Assembly: GCF_016863095.1 (NCBI RefSeq)
Contig: NZ_BOOF01000024.1
Span: 1 to 64,000, forward strand
Length of the DNA: 64,000 nt
Source: Microbispora siamensis
GTDB lineage: Bacteria; Actinomycetota; Actinomycetes; Streptosporangiales; Streptosporangiaceae
Reading direction: 5' to 3'
Of this stretch, positions 46,684-55,798 are shown one piece after another. The notes under the pieces were generated by a model. That model was not told the DNA's origin and did not search any database. It saw nothing but the letters and a program-made list of their open reading frames with translations. Both the position numbers and the translations under genes were made by a program. Numbering within the stretch: position 1 is the stretch's first letter; every line of letters begins with the position of its first letter.

Positions 46684-47223
46684 TCAGCGGGTGGTGAGGG
46701 GGTCGGCCTGTGCCTTCACGTCGGGGTGGGGCCGCACGCTGGCCCTCTCGACGGCCCCCTCGGCGGACTCCTCGGCCAGCTCGGGGACGGCCAGGAACAC
46801 CCACTTCTTGTACGACCACAGGCGGAACAGCGTGCCGAGCCCCACGCCGACGAACTGGGCGATGTTGTAGCTCACCGCGTCGTGCAGGCCCAGCGAGTAG
46901 GTCACGAAGCCGATGATGAGCAGCGGGGGCAGCAACCCGATGCCGTTCAGCAGGAAGAACAGGACGTACTCGCGTGCCAGGCCGCTCTGCTCCCGATGAC
47001 GGTAGGTCCAGAAGCGGTTTCCCAAGTACGCGAACGTGGCGGCGACGATCGTGGCCACGACCTTCGAAAACAGCGGGCCCATGCCGACGCCGAACCGCAG
47101 CAGGTTGGTGCCGCCGAAGTCGATGACGAACGCGATCGCGCCCACCAGGCCGAACTTGATCAACTCGTGGATGAGCGCGGCGAACCGCTCGTAGGCACGC
47201 TGTAGAAACTGCACGTCCCGCAC
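46684..47223 (-). CDS. GtrA family membrane protein
   Basis: 179 residues with four hydrophobic segments, starting LIKFGLVGAIAFVIDFGGTNLLRFG, then ATFAYLGNRFWTYRHRE (typical GtrA loop) and a final TM with WSYKKWVFL. GtrA proteins are thought to move lipid-linked sugars across the membrane. It is convergent with the kinase gene, 20 nt apart. Confidence 0.87.
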   Translation of the reverse strand: MRDVQFLQRAYERFAALIHELIKFGLVGAIAFVIDFGGTNLLRFGVGMGPLFSKVVATIVAATFAYLGNRFWTYRHREQSGLAREYVLFFLLNGIGLLPPLLIIGFVTYSLGLHDAVSYNIAQFVGVGLGTLFRLWSYKKWVFLAVPELAEESAEGAVERASVRPHPDVKAQADPLTTR

Positions 47224-47456
47224 GGTCCTTCCTGATCGGCGGCCATGGTCGGCGGCGAGGTCTTCTCAGGCTACCGGTAGCAAGCACAAATCGGGGTCTT
47301 GCCGCAACCTTCACCCGCTTCGTCCCAGGTCACTAAAGAACATTTCAAGAAAAATCCTGCTATGTGGGATGAGCGGGCGCTCTTCGCACTACGCTCTCGC
47401 CCGACCAGGATCACTTCGTTCGGGGACGTGCGCGTTCTGGAGGGGTGGCCTTTCTC

Positions 47457-48440
47457 GTGTTGCGCAGACTCACGACCCTCGGTCTCGGCCTCGTCCTGCT
47501 CGCGGGGTGTGGGACCGAGGGCGTACGCGAGACCCCGGCCGATCCGGGCGCCACGTCCCCGGCGGCGGCCGAGATCACCACGGCCGACGCGCAGGCGGCC
47601 TTCGACGGCCTCGGCGACCTGTCCGGCGCCTGGAAGGACGGGGACTGCGCCACGATCGAGCAGCTCACGACCGGCGTGGAGCGCACGATCGACAGCCGCG
47701 TCTGCGCGGCCGCCCGCGACGGCCTCGCCGCGCCCGCCTTCCGGGTCTACCGGGATCCGGAGTTCCTGCTGCCCGCCCGGGAGGACGGAGAGGACGGCGA
47801 GGACGGCGCCTGGTTCGCCGTGCTGGCCCGCAAGCCCGAGCCGGCCTACTTCGTCTTGGTACGCGTGGACGGCCGATGGCGGCTCGGCGCCGGGCCGATC
47901 CCGCTCGTCGGGAAGGCGCCCGAGGTGGAGGGCGGCATGGACGGCGAGGTGACCGACGCCGCGGCCGACCCGGCCGCGGCGGTCGGGGCACGGCTCGCGC
48001 CCACCCGGCACGTCGCGTTCCTCACCGATCCCGCCGGGGTGAGCGGCGACGGAGTCAGCGGGGTGCGCTTCGCCTCCGGCGACCCCATGCGCCGCCTTCT
48101 CACGGAACTGGTCCGCGCGCCCGGCAGGGTCCGTCCCGATCACCTGTCCACCGACGTACGCATCGAGGGACCGGCCCGCGCGCTCGCGCTGCCCGGCGGC
48201 GGGTCGCTGGTGTTCCACGCGCTGCGCGTCGTCTTCAGCCAGAAGCCGGGCTCGGGCCGTCACTCCCTCGCCCACCCCCGCTACCGGGCGGCCGACGTAC
48301 GCGCCTTCACGGGCGGCGCGCCCACGACCGTCACCGGCAGCGAGATCGTGGTGCTGGCCACCAGGGTGGCGAAGGACAACACGATGACGACGGTCGGCCT
48401 GCGCCGGGTCCTCGCCGAGATCACCGAGGGCTCCGGCTGA
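47457..48440 (+). CDS. Lipoprotein of unknown function
   Basis: About 327 residues with a lipoprotein signal (TTLGLGLVLLAGCGTEG; lipobox LLAGC). The mature part has an acidic Asp/Glu loop (REDGEDGEDGAWFAVLARK) and a C-terminal region with WRLGAGPIPLVGKAP. The start is uncertain: the GTG at 47457 is preferred because GGAGG at 47439-47443 is too close to the GTG at 47445. The tnpB element copy 2 begins 37 nt after its stop. Confidence 0.78.
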   Translation: MLRRLTTLGLGLVLLAGCGTEGVRETPADPGATSPAAAEITTADAQAAFDGLGDLSGAWKDGDCATIEQLTTGVERTIDSRVCAAARDGLAAPAFRVYRDPEFLLPAREDGEDGEDGAWFAVLARKPEPAYFVLVRVDGRWRLGAGPIPLVGKAPEVEGGMDGEVTDAAADPAAAVGARLAPTRHVAFLTDPAGVSGDGVSGVRFASGDPMRRLLTELVRAPGRVRPDHLSTDVRIEGPARALALPGGGSLVFHALRVVFSQKPGSGRHSLAHPRYRAADVRAFTGGAPTTVTGSEIVVLATRVAKDNTMTTVGLRRVLAEITEGSG

Positions 48441-48477
48441 CAGGTCTTCCTCCCGCAATAGGTAGGCTGACGTGTCT

Positions 48478-48655
48478 TGACTTCCTCCCCTGCCTAAGGG
48501 CGGGGGATCCCCGCCCTCGCGGGCTGGGCTTCCTGCTTCACCGCCGACCGCCGAAGGGAGGACCCTTGCGGACTCACGTCAGCTCCACAGGCAGACACCG
48601 CTCGACCAGCGGCCAGGATGTTCTTGGCGGCGTTGACGTCCCGGTCGTGCCGGGT
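48478..48655 (-). ncRNA. Putative TnpB guide RNA scaffold, copy 2
   Basis: The block 48521-48655 is identical to 17064-17199 of copy 1 over about 135 bases, then the two copies start to differ. It covers the last part of tnpB and the non-coding right end, where the omega RNA of studied IS605 elements is made. The guide would begin GACACGTCAGCCTACC. Expression is not known. Confidence 0.5.
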
Positions 48656-49696
48656 ACCGCAACCCGGGCACGACCAGTGCCGGGCGGAAAGGCTGAGCGC
48701 AGGAAGCAGGTGCCCGCATGCACTGCACGTCTTCGAGCTGGGATACCAGCGGTCGATCACGACCAGGCGCCGCCCGTACCGCGCGGTCTTGTACTCCAGC
48801 TGGCGGCGGAACTCCCCCCACCCGCAGTCGGAGATCACCCGCGCCAGGCGGCGGTTGCGGACCATGCCTTTGACGTTGAGGTCTTCGATCACGATCAGGT
48901 CGTGGTCGCGGACCAGCCGGGTGCTGGTGCGGTGCAGGAAGTCGGCGCGGGCGTCGGCGATCTTGGCATGCGCGCGGGCGACCTTTGTCCTGGCCTTGGC
49001 CCGGTTGTTCGACCCACACTGCTTTCTGGACATACGCCGCTGGTAGCGGGCCAGGTTCTTGGCTTTGCGTTCCAGGTGGCGCGGGTTGGGGATCTTCTCC
49101 CCGGTGGACAGGACGGCGAAGTCAGTCACGCCGAGGTCGACCCCGACCTGGCCGCCGGTGCCGGGCAGCGGCTGGGGTCCGGTTTCGGTCTCGACGGCGA
49201 TGGAGGCGTACCAGCGGCCATCAGGGTCGCGGGAGACGGTCACCGTGGCCGGGTTGATCGTGGCGGGGTCGACCTTTGGCCAGGACCACGCGAACGCGAT
49301 CGGGTCGTCCATCTTCGCCAGGTGCAGCCGCCCGTTGCGCCAGCGGAACGCGCTGCGGGTGTAGGTCGCCGACTGGCGGCCGTGGCGGGACTTGAACCGC
49401 GGGTATCTGGCGCGTCCGGAGAAGAAGTTCACAAACGCCGTGTGCTGGTGGCGCAGCGCCTGCTGGAAGGGGACGCTGGAGACCTCGTACAGGAAGTCAT
49501 GGCCGCCGTCGCGTTTCAACTCGGTCAGATACCGGTCGGTCTGCGCGTACGAGGTCGTCACGCCCTCGGCGCGGTAGCGGGCCTGCCGCCACGCCAGCAC
49601 CGTGTTCCACACCAGGCGTACGCAGCCGAACGTGCGGTTCAGCACCGCGGCTTGTTCGGCGGTGGGGTAGACCCGCACCTTATACGCCGTACGCAC
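48494..49696 (-). CDS. tnpB: RNA-guided nuclease TnpB (IS200/IS605), copy 2, catalytic residues intact
   Basis: 400 residues, in register with copy 1 up to the C-terminus. RuvC residues Asp187 (GVDLGVTDF), Glu271 (VIEDLNVKG) and Asp353 (HDRDVNAAK) and the Cys pairs CSACGH and CPGC are kept. It differs from copy 1 by scattered substitutions only, so both are under selection or recent. The C-terminus ends RAGIPRP. Confidence 0.93.
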   Translation of the reverse strand: MRTAYKVRVYPTAEQAAVLNRTFGCVRLVWNTVLAWRQARYRAEGVTTSYAQTDRYLTELKRDGGHDFLYEVSSVPFQQALRHQHTAFVNFFSGRARYPRFKSRHGRQSATYTRSAFRWRNGRLHLAKMDDPIAFAWSWPKVDPATINPATVTVSRDPDGRWYASIAVETETGPQPLPGTGGQVGVDLGVTDFAVLSTGEKIPNPRHLERKAKNLARYQRRMSRKQCGSNNRAKARTKVARAHAKIADARADFLHRTSTRLVRDHDLIVIEDLNVKGMVRNRRLARVISDCGWGEFRRQLEYKTARYGRRLVVIDRWYPSSKTCSACGHLLPALSLSARHWSCPGCGTRHDRDVNAAKNILAAGRAVSACGADVSPQGSSLRRSAVKQEAQPARAGIPRP

Positions 49697-49852
49697 GTTC
49701 GGATTTTACCGTCCCTTTGTTCGCTTGGTCAGCGAAAGGAGCAAAGTCGTGAGTGCCTCGTGCGCTGGGCTGTCCCGGCTTCGCCGAGCCGCCCCTGACG
49801 GGGAACGGATTCCTCCCGGCCCTCAAGGACCGGGCTTTCTCCGGAGGTTGCG

Positions 49853-51019
49853 GTGAACAGCCCGAACGTTCCCCCTTCCGCACCCGTGACCGCGCCCGTG
49901 GTGGGCATGGTCGGCGCGGGCCAGCTCGCGAGGATGACGCAGCAGGCCGCGATCGCGCTCGGCATCGACCTGCGCGTGCTCGCGAACACCCGTGACGAGA
50001 GCGCCGCCAAGGTGATCGTGGACACCCGGCTGGGCGACTACCGCGACCTCGCCGACCTCCGGGAGTTCGCGAAGGGATGCGACGCCGTCACCTTCGACCA
50101 CGAGCACGTGCCGACCGAGCACATCCGGGCCCTGGCCGCCGACGGCCACGCCGTACACCCCGGGGCGGACGCCCTGGTCCACGCGCAGGACAAGTCGGTC
50201 ATGCGGGAGCGGCTCACCGCGATCGGCGCGCCCTGCCCGGCCTGGGCCCGCGTCGAGGACCTGGCCGACGTGGAGGCGTTCGCCGAGGAGAACGGCTGGC
50301 CCGTGGTGCTGAAGGCGGTGCGCGGCGGCTACGACGGCCGGGGCGTGTGGGTCTGCGAGACCCCCGACGAGGCGCGTGAGGTGCTCGGCACCGGTGTGGC
50401 CCTGCTGGCCGAGGCGTTCGTCCCGTTCGAGCGGGAGGTCGCCGTGCTGGTCGCCCGGTCCCCGCACGGCCAGGGCGTCAGCTATCCCGTGGTCGAGACC
50501 GTGCAGAAGGACGGCATCTGTGTCGAGGTCATCGCGCCCGCGCCCGGCTTGGGCGAGGAGGAGGCGGCGGACGCCCAGCGTGTCGCGCTCACGATCGCCC
50601 GCGACCTCGGCGTGACCGGGCTCCTCGCGGTCGAGATGTTCGTCACGAAGTCCGGGCTCGTGGTCAACGAGCTGGCCATGCGCCCTCACAACAGCGGCCA
50701 CTGGACGATCGAGGGCGCCCGCACCTCGCAGTTCGAGCAGCACCTGCGGGCCGTGCTCAACCTGCCGCTCGGGTCGCCGTCCATGACCGCGCCGGTCGTC
50801 GTCATGGCCAACCTGCTCGGCGGGCCCGACCCCGACGTGTACTCCCGGTATGAGCACGTGATGGCCAACGACCCGGGCATCAAGATTCACTTCTACGGCA
50901 AGGACGTCCGGCCCGGCCGCAAGATCGGGCACGTCACCGCCCTCGGGACCGACCTGGACGAGGTGCGGGCCCGCGCTCACCACGCCGTCACCTGCCTGAG
51001 AGGACCTGTGGATGCCTGA
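49853..51019 (+). CDS. purK: N5-carboxyaminoimidazole ribonucleotide synthase PurK
   Basis: A 388-residue ATP-grasp enzyme that carboxylates AIR in purine synthesis. Motifs: [50 protein letters not shown] (ATP-grasp lysine loop), [12 protein letters not shown], and [19 protein letters not shown]. The GTG start at 49853 is preceded by GGAGG (49843-49847) with a 5-nt spacer; that site is the terminal part of the tnpB element. It overlaps purE by 8 nt. Confidence 0.96.
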   Translation: MNSPNVPPSAPVTAPVVGMVGAGQLARMTQQAAIALGIDLRVLANTRDESAAKVIVDTRLGDYRDLADLREFAKGCDAVTFDHEHVPTEHIRALAADGHAVHPGADALVHAQDKSVMRERLTAIGAPCPAWARVEDLADVEAFAEENGWPVVLKAVRGGYDGRGVWVCETPDEAREVLGTGVALLAEAFVPFEREVAVLVARSPHGQGVSYPVVETVQKDGICVEVIAPAPGLGEEEAADAQRVALTIARDLGVTGLLAVEMFVTKSGLVVNELAMRPHNSGHWTIEGARTSQFEQHLRAVLNLPLGSPSMTAPVVVMANLLGGPDPDVYSRYEHVMANDPGIKIHFYGKDVRPGRKIGHVTALGTDLDEVRARAHHAVTCLRGPVDA

Positions 51020-51515
51020 CGTCGGGATCGTCATGGGGAGCGACTCGGACTGGCCGGTGATGCGGCAGGCCGCCGAGGCGGTCGCCGAGTTCGGCGTGTC
51101 CTTCGAGGCCGACGTGGTGTCGGCGCACCGCATGCCCGCGGAGATGATCGAGTACGGCTCCCGCGCCGCCGGGCGCGGGCTGAAGGTGATCATCGCGGGT
51201 GCGGGCGGCGCCGCCCACCTGCCGGGCATGCTGGCCTCGGTCACCCCGCTGCCCGTGATCGGCGTCCCGGTGCCGCTCAAGTATCTGGACGGCATGGACT
51301 CGCTGCTGTCGATCGTCCAGATGCCGGCCGGTGTGCCCGTGGCGACAGTCGCCGTCGGCGGGGCCCGCAACGCGGGGCTGCTCGCCGTACGGATCCTCGC
51401 GGCGTCGGACGAGGGGCTGCGGCGGCGGATGGAGGAGTTCCAGGCCGCCCTGCGGGACCAGGCGCACGCCAAGGGCGAGCGCCTGCGTGCCGAGGCCGCG
51501 CGACTGGGCGAGTAG
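51012..51515 (+). CDS. purE: N5-carboxyaminoimidazole ribonucleotide mutase PurE
   Basis: 167 residues, class I Pur[14 protein letters not shown] (phosphate loop with catalytic Ser/Asp), [26 protein letters not shown] and GIPVPLK-like [42 protein letters not shown]. It moves the carboxyl group of N5-CAIR to carbon 4. It is coupled to purK. Confidence 0.96.
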   Translation: MPDVGIVMGSDSDWPVMRQAAEAVAEFGVSFEADVVSAHRMPAEMIEYGSRAAGRGLKVIIAGAGGAAHLPGMLASVTPLPVIGVPVPLKYLDGMDSLLSIVQMPAGVPVATVAVGGARNAGLLAVRILAASDEGLRRRMEEFQAALRDQAHAKGERLRAEAARLGE

Positions 51516-51570
51516 CGCTCGTCTCCGCGGCAGGGGTGGTGCCGGGACCGTCGACGAGCGGACGAAGAAC

Positions 51571-51600
51571 CGTCCCACCGATCTCGTGGTCGGTGGGACG
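51571..51600. terminator. Hairpin terminator between convergent purE and the CHAP-like gene
   Basis: CGTCCCACCG, loop ATCTCGTGGT, CGGTGGGACG: a perfect 10-bp stem. Lies between two convergent genes and probably works in both directions. Confidence 0.7.
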
Positions 51601-51615
51601 TCCTCGCGAGTGGGC

Positions 51616-52491
51616 TCAGCAGTTCGGGATGTCCCGGCCCGCGTTGTCCTTGGCCTCGTCGTTGCCCCATTTCGCGAGGTAGTACGCGGAGACGTAGGCG
51701 CCCCGGCCGTTCTTGCCGGGGTTCGTCCGGTCCAGGTCGGTTCGCAGCCACCAGTGGTTGAACTGGTTCCCGTTCCGGACTTCGGCACCCCAGACCCGGC
51801 AGTACACATAGTTGGTGCCCTTGTTGAGGGTGCCCTGCGGGTCGTCGGTGTTCGGCTCCCGGTATCCGATGGCGTTGGCGAACGTGTCGACCCAGTATTT
51901 CCCGCCTGATCCGGGATCGCCGCCGCCCCCGAGCACCCGCGGCCGGTAGGCGTGGAACTCGCTGCCTGGCTTCAGTCCGTAGGTGAGGACGCGGTGGTCG
52001 GTTCCGTAACCGCCGCGCTGCTCGTAGGCCCAGTAGGACGTGCGCGCGGGGTTCGCCCAGCTTTCGAAGATCACCACGTGCCGAGTGTTGTTGTCGCCGG
52101 TGGCGTCGATGACGAGGTCGCCGGGGAGCAGGTCGGACATCGCTATCGGACTGCTCACCGCCGACGAGGCGAGGGCCACGGTGTTCAGGCCGGGCGGGTT
52201 GAGCCCGAGCGCCATCGAGGCGTAGCCGGAGCAGTCGGTGTGGTAGCCGTTGTGGTACTTGCCCTGGTCGTACGGCACTCGCTGCGGAGTTCCCGGATTC
52301 CAGGTCTTCGCCCGGTCGATGACCCGCTGCCTGGCGTCGTCCGCCGTGTGAGTCCGGGGCAGGCCGGGAAGGCCGGATCGGGCCGGGGCCACGGCAGCCG
52401 CGGTGGGGCCGAATCCCACGCAGAGGGCCGCGGCGGCGATGCCGACCACGGCCATCCCGCGGAAGCGCCGCGGTCCGTTCGATGTGTTCAC
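51616..52491 (-). CDS. Secreted NlpC/P60- or CHAP-like cysteine hydrolase
   Basis: 291 residues with a signal peptide (MAVVGIAAAALCVGFGPTAAAVA). The catalytic Cys sits in YHTDCSGYASMAL; LPGDLVIDA and NTRHVVIFE supply a Gly-Asp and the His of a NlpC/CHAP-like fold. The C-terminal part (YVYCRVWGAEVRNGNQFNHWWLRTDLD) resembles the repeat-like tail seen in streptomycete secreted proteins. It probably acts on peptidoglycan or a related amide in the envelope. Confidence 0.8.
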   Translation of the reverse strand: MNTSNGPRRFRGMAVVGIAAAALCVGFGPTAAAVAPARSGLPGLPRTHTADDARQRVIDRAKTWNPGTPQRVPYDQGKYHNGYHTDCSGYASMALGLNPPGLNTVALASSAVSSPIAMSDLLPGDLVIDATGDNNTRHVVIFESWANPARTSYWAYEQRGGYGTDHRVLTYGLKPGSEFHAYRPRVLGGGGDPGSGGKYWVDTFANAIGYREPNTDDPQGTLNKGTNYVYCRVWGAEVRNGNQFNHWWLRTDLDRTNPGKNGRGAYVSAYYLAKWGNDEAKDNAGRDIPNC

Positions 52492-52617
52492 CCCCGTGTG
52501 ACCTGGAGGCGGCGGCCGGCCGCCTCCAGATGCCGAGAGTAGTAACGTGAACGCGCTCCGTCGGGTAACCGCCTCTGCCGACGTCTGTGAGTCGCGGGCG
52601 CGGTCGCCGGAGCCGGA

Positions 52618-53931
52618 TCAGGGGCGGCCGAGGGCGCGGTAGTCCCAGCCGGCGTCGCGCCAGGTGTCCGCGTCGAGCGCGTTGCGGCCGTCGACGATCC
52701 TGCGAGCGGCGACGGCCGCGCCCAGCTCCTCGGGGTCGAGGGCGACGAACTCCTGCCACTCGGTGAGCAGCAGCACGACCTCGGCGCCCTGGGCGGCCTC
52801 CAGGGCCGACCCGGCGTACCCGAGGTGGGGGTGGGCCGCCCGCGCGTTGGACAGGGCGACCGGGTCGTAGACCGTGACCTGCCCGCCCTGCTCGGCGATC
52901 TTCACGGCCACGTCGAGCGCCGGCGAGTCGCGGATGTCGTCGGAGTTGGGTTTGAACGCCGCGCCCAGCACCGCCACCCTGCGGCCGTCGAACGCCCCGC
53001 CCAGGATCTCGCGGCTGAGGTCGACCGTCCGGGTGCGGCGGCGCATGTTGATCTCGTCGACCTCGCGGAGGAAGGCGAGCGCCTGGGAGGCGCCGAGCTC
53101 GTCGGCCCTGGCCGTGAACGCCCTGATGTCCTTCGGCAGGCAGCCGCCGCCGAAGCCGAGGCCGGGGTTGAGATACCTGCCGCCGATCCGCTCGTCGTAC
53201 GACAGCGCCTGCGACAGCTGGGTGACGTCGCCGCCGGCGGCCTCGCAGACCTCGGCCATGGCGTTGATGAACGAGATCTTCGTGGCCAGGAACGCGTTCG
53301 CGGCCGACTTCACCAGCTCGGCCGTGGGGAAGTCGGTCACCACGATGGGGACCTCGCCCAGGGGCGCGTAGACGTCCCGCAGCACCTTCTCGGCCCGCTC
53401 GGAGGCGACCCCGAGCACGATCCGGTCGGGGCGGAGCGTGTCCTGCACGGCGAAGCCCTCACGCAGGAACTCGGGGTTCCAGGCCAGCTCGACCTGCATC
53501 CCGGCGGGCGAGAGCCGTACGAGCTTGTCCGCGAGGCGCTCGGCGGTGCCGACCGGGACCGTGGACTTGCCCACGACCAGGCACTCGCGGTCGAGGTGGG
53601 GAGCCAGCGACTCGACGACCGCGTCGAGGTAGGAGACGTCGGCGGCGTACTCGCCCTTCTTCTGGGGCGTGCCCACGCAGATGAAGTGGACGTCGCCGAA
53701 CTTCGCCACCTCCTCGTAGGAGGTGGTGAAGCGCAGCCTGCCCGAGTCGAGGTTGCGGCGGAGGAGCTCCTCCAGGCCGGGCTCGTGAATCGGCAGTTCG
53801 CCGCGCTGCAACCGTTCGATCTTGCTCTGGTCCACGTCCAGACCGAGCACTTCGAAGCCCAGTTCGGCCATGCACGCCGCGTGCGTAGCACCCAGGTATC
53901 CGGTCCCCAGCACAGTGAGGCGGTACGGCAC
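52618..53931 (-). CDS. ugd: UDP-glucose 6-dehydrogenase
   Basis: 437 residues from a GTG at 53931 behind AGGGGAG; longer ORF starts upstream run across the promoter region. Rossmann loop LTVLGTGYLGATHAACMAELG, FICVGTPQKKGEYAADVSYLDAVV, VPVGTAERLADKL, and the catalytic Cys in FGGGCLPKDIRAF. It makes UDP-glucuronic acid for cell-wall or capsule-like polymers. It is divergent from the acyl-CoA dehydrogenase gene. Confidence 0.94.
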   Translation of the reverse strand: MPYRLTVLGTGYLGATHAACMAELGFEVLGLDVDQSKIERLQRGELPIHEPGLEELLRRNLDSGRLRFTTSYEEVAKFGDVHFICVGTPQKKGEYAADVSYLDAVVESLAPHLDRECLVVGKSTVPVGTAERLADKLVRLSPAGMQVELAWNPEFLREGFAVQDTLRPDRIVLGVASERAEKVLRDVYAPLGEVPIVVTDFPTAELVKSAANAFLATKISFINAMAEVCEAAGGDVTQLSQALSYDERIGGRYLNPGLGFGGGCLPKDIRAFTARADELGASQALAFLREVDEINMRRRTRTVDLSREILGGAFDGRRVAVLGAAFKPNSDDIRDSPALDVAVKIAEQGGQVTVYDPVALSNARAAHPHLGYAGSALEAAQGAEVVLLLTEWQEFVALDPEELGAAVAARRIVDGRNALDADTWRDAGWDYRALGRP

Positions 53932-54144
53932 GGCATGCTCCCCTCTTACCGACTCTTTGTGATCTGGCATGGTACCGGCCCAGTCAACTGCCCTGTGAGC
54001 CACCTGGGCAAACCGGCGCCTTGGCCCCCACGGTACGGCTCCGGACATGCTCGGTCGACGTCAGGCCACCACTTCCTCGCCCCAGTCAGGGTGTTCTGTC
54101 AAGGAGGGGACCGTACTGACTGGTAACTTTCTAGTCGGACGTCC

Positions 54145-54150
54145 TAGTAT
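54145..54150 (+). promoter_or_regulatory. -10 box of a leaderless acyl-CoA dehydrogenase promoter
   Basis: TAGTAT is 7 nt before the ATG at 54158, with no ribosome site between. Same geometry as the ppc and birA starts. Confidence 0.55.
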
Positions 54151-54157
54151 CGGCGCT

Positions 54158-55321
54158 ATGAGCTTCCCTCTCTACGCCCCCGCTGAGGAGCACGAGATGC
54201 TCCGCGAGACGGTCCGGGCCCTCGCCGACGAGAAGATCGCCCCGCGTGCCGCGGCGGCGGACGAGAACGAGGAGTTCCCCTGGGAGGTCTACAAGGACCT
54301 CGTCGCGGCCGACCTGCACGCCGTCCACATCCCCGAGGCGTACGGCGGTGCGGGTGCCGACGCGCTCGCGACCGTGATCGTGATCGAGGAGGTCGCCCGC
54401 GCGTGCGCCTCGTCCTCGCTGATTCCCGCCGTCAACAAGCTGGGCACCGTGCCGCTGCTGCTGTCGGCGTCCGAGGAGCTCAAGCAGCGCTACCTGACGC
54501 CGGTCGCGCGCGGGGAGGCCATGTTCTCCTACGCCCTGAGCGAGCCGGAGGCGGGCTCCGACGCCGCCTCGATGAAGACCAGGGCCGAGCGCGACGGCGA
54601 CCACTACGTGCTCAACGGCACCAAGATGTGGATCACCAACGCGGGCGTGTCGGAGTACTACACGGTCATGGCCGTGACCGATCCGTCGGCCGGCGCCCGC
54701 GGCATCTCGGCGTTCGTGGTGGAGAAGGACGACGAGGGCGTCTCTTTCGGGCCCAAGGAGAAGAAGCTCGGCATCAAGGGCTCGCCCACCCGCCAGGTCA
54801 TCCTGGAGAACGTCCGCATCCCGGCCTCGCGGATGATCGGTGAGCCGGGCACCGGGTTCAAGACCGCCCTCGCCACGCTCGACCACACCCGCATCACGAT
54901 CGCCGCCCAGGCGCTCGGCATCGCCCAGGGCGCGCTCGACTACGCGCTCGGGTACGTCAAGGAGCGCAAGCAGTTCGGCAAGCCGATCGCCGACTTCCAG
55001 GGCCTGCAGTTCATGCTCGCCGACATGGCGATGAAGCTGGAGGCCGCCCGCCAGCTCACCTACGCGGCCGCGGCCAAGTCGGAGCTGGCGATGCACGGCA
55101 CCCCGGTCAAGGACCTCACGTTCTTCTCCAGCGCCGCCAAGTGCGCCGCCTCCGACGCCGCCATGGAGATCACCACGGACGCCGTCCAGCTGCTGGGCGG
55201 GTACGGCTACACACGCGATTTCCCGGTCGAGCGCATGATGCGCGACGCCAAGATCACCCAGATCTACGAGGGCACCAACCAGATCCAGCGCATGGTCATG
55301 GCCCGCCAGCTCCTCAAGTAG
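54158..55321 (+). CDS. Acyl-CoA dehydrogenase
   Basis: 387 residues; FAD-dependent first step of beta-oxidation or branched-chain acyl-CoA breakdown. Motifs: YALSEPEAGSDAASMKT (FAD contacts), MWITNAGVSEYY, DHTRITIAAQALGIAQGAL, and the catalytic Glu in ITQIYEGTNQIQRMVMARQLL. Substrate range cannot be set by reading. Ends with a clear hairpin. Confidence 0.94.
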   Translation: MSFPLYAPAEEHEMLRETVRALADEKIAPRAAAADENEEFPWEVYKDLVAADLHAVHIPEAYGGAGADALATVIVIEEVARACASSSLIPAVNKLGTVPLLLSASEELKQRYLTPVARGEAMFSYALSEPEAGSDAASMKTRAERDGDHYVLNGTKMWITNAGVSEYYTVMAVTDPSAGARGISAFVVEKDDEGVSFGPKEKKLGIKGSPTRQVILENVRIPASRMIGEPGTGFKTALATLDHTRITIAAQALGIAQGALDYALGYVKERKQFGKPIADFQGLQFMLADMAMKLEAARQLTYAAAAKSELAMHGTPVKDLTFFSSAAKCAASDAAMEITTDAVQLLGGYGYTRDFPVERMMRDAKITQIYEGTNQIQRMVMARQLLK

Positions 55322-55336
55322 TCCTTGAGCAGCGAA

Positions 55337-55368
55337 AACCCCGCCTGCCGTATACGGGAGGCGGGGTT
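55337..55368 (+). terminator. Rho-independent-like terminator after the acyl-CoA dehydrogenase
   Basis: AACCCCGCCT (55337-55346) pairs with AGGCGGGGTT (55359-55368); the 12-nt loop itself contains the palindrome CCGTATACGG. Confidence 0.8.
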
Positions 55369-55798
55369 CGCTGTGTCCTGACAGGGCTCCTGCACGATCA
55401 CTGTTCCGTCCCTGTTCCGTGAGAGACGGTGCGGCGCCCACCGTCGCGGGCAACACCATCGCGGTCAGAGGGCATGCCATCACTGTTTCGTCGAAGTCGA
55501 CGTCCTCCAGTGCGAGGCCGAAGAGCTCCCTTGCCGGAGCCCACAGGACGCCGCAGTCACCGGGACCGGACCGAATTCGTGGGCTGCGTGCAACTTTCAG
55601 GCTGTCCTCCTGAACCGCGGCCGGGTCGTCACGGGGCGGCGAAGGGCTTGACCTGGAGACGCACCAAGTCAGGGGGGCCACGTTTCTTCGGTTCCGCCTG
55701 GCCGCCCGCCTCCGCGCGACTTCAGCGCCTTGACTCGGGTGAAGCGTCCGGTCAGGCTCCTCGACTGTTGACCGATGGATCGATTGACGGGAGCGTCG
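55369..55798. other. Stretch of 430 bases without a credible gene
   Basis: After the terminator there is no ORF with a ribosome site. On the reverse strand, 55440-55580 reads protein-like (GVLWAPARELFGLALEDVDF then DETVMACPLTAMVLP) but has no start and lies inside a long antisense frame, so it may be a gene remnant. The last part (about 55700-55798) should hold the promoter of the GH44 gene. Confidence 0.5.

Larger units (their letters stand above)
48478..49847 (-). mobile_element. IS200/IS605-type tnpB-only element, copy 2
   Basis: Same structure and orientation as copy 1. Right end on the element strand is GGGAGGAAGTCAA (boundary at 48478), followed by host GACACGTCAGCC. The left end carries CGGATTCCTCCCGGCCCT and CCGGGCTTTCTCCGGAGG (about 49807-49847). 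No tnpA. It lies between a lipoprotein gene and purK, with its left end 5 nt from the purK start codon. Confidence 0.8.

Noticed and set aside
47281-47456. Possible promoter with TATGTG before the lipoprotein gene
   Set aside because: No -35 box at proper spacing could be settled on, so it was not listed as a feature.
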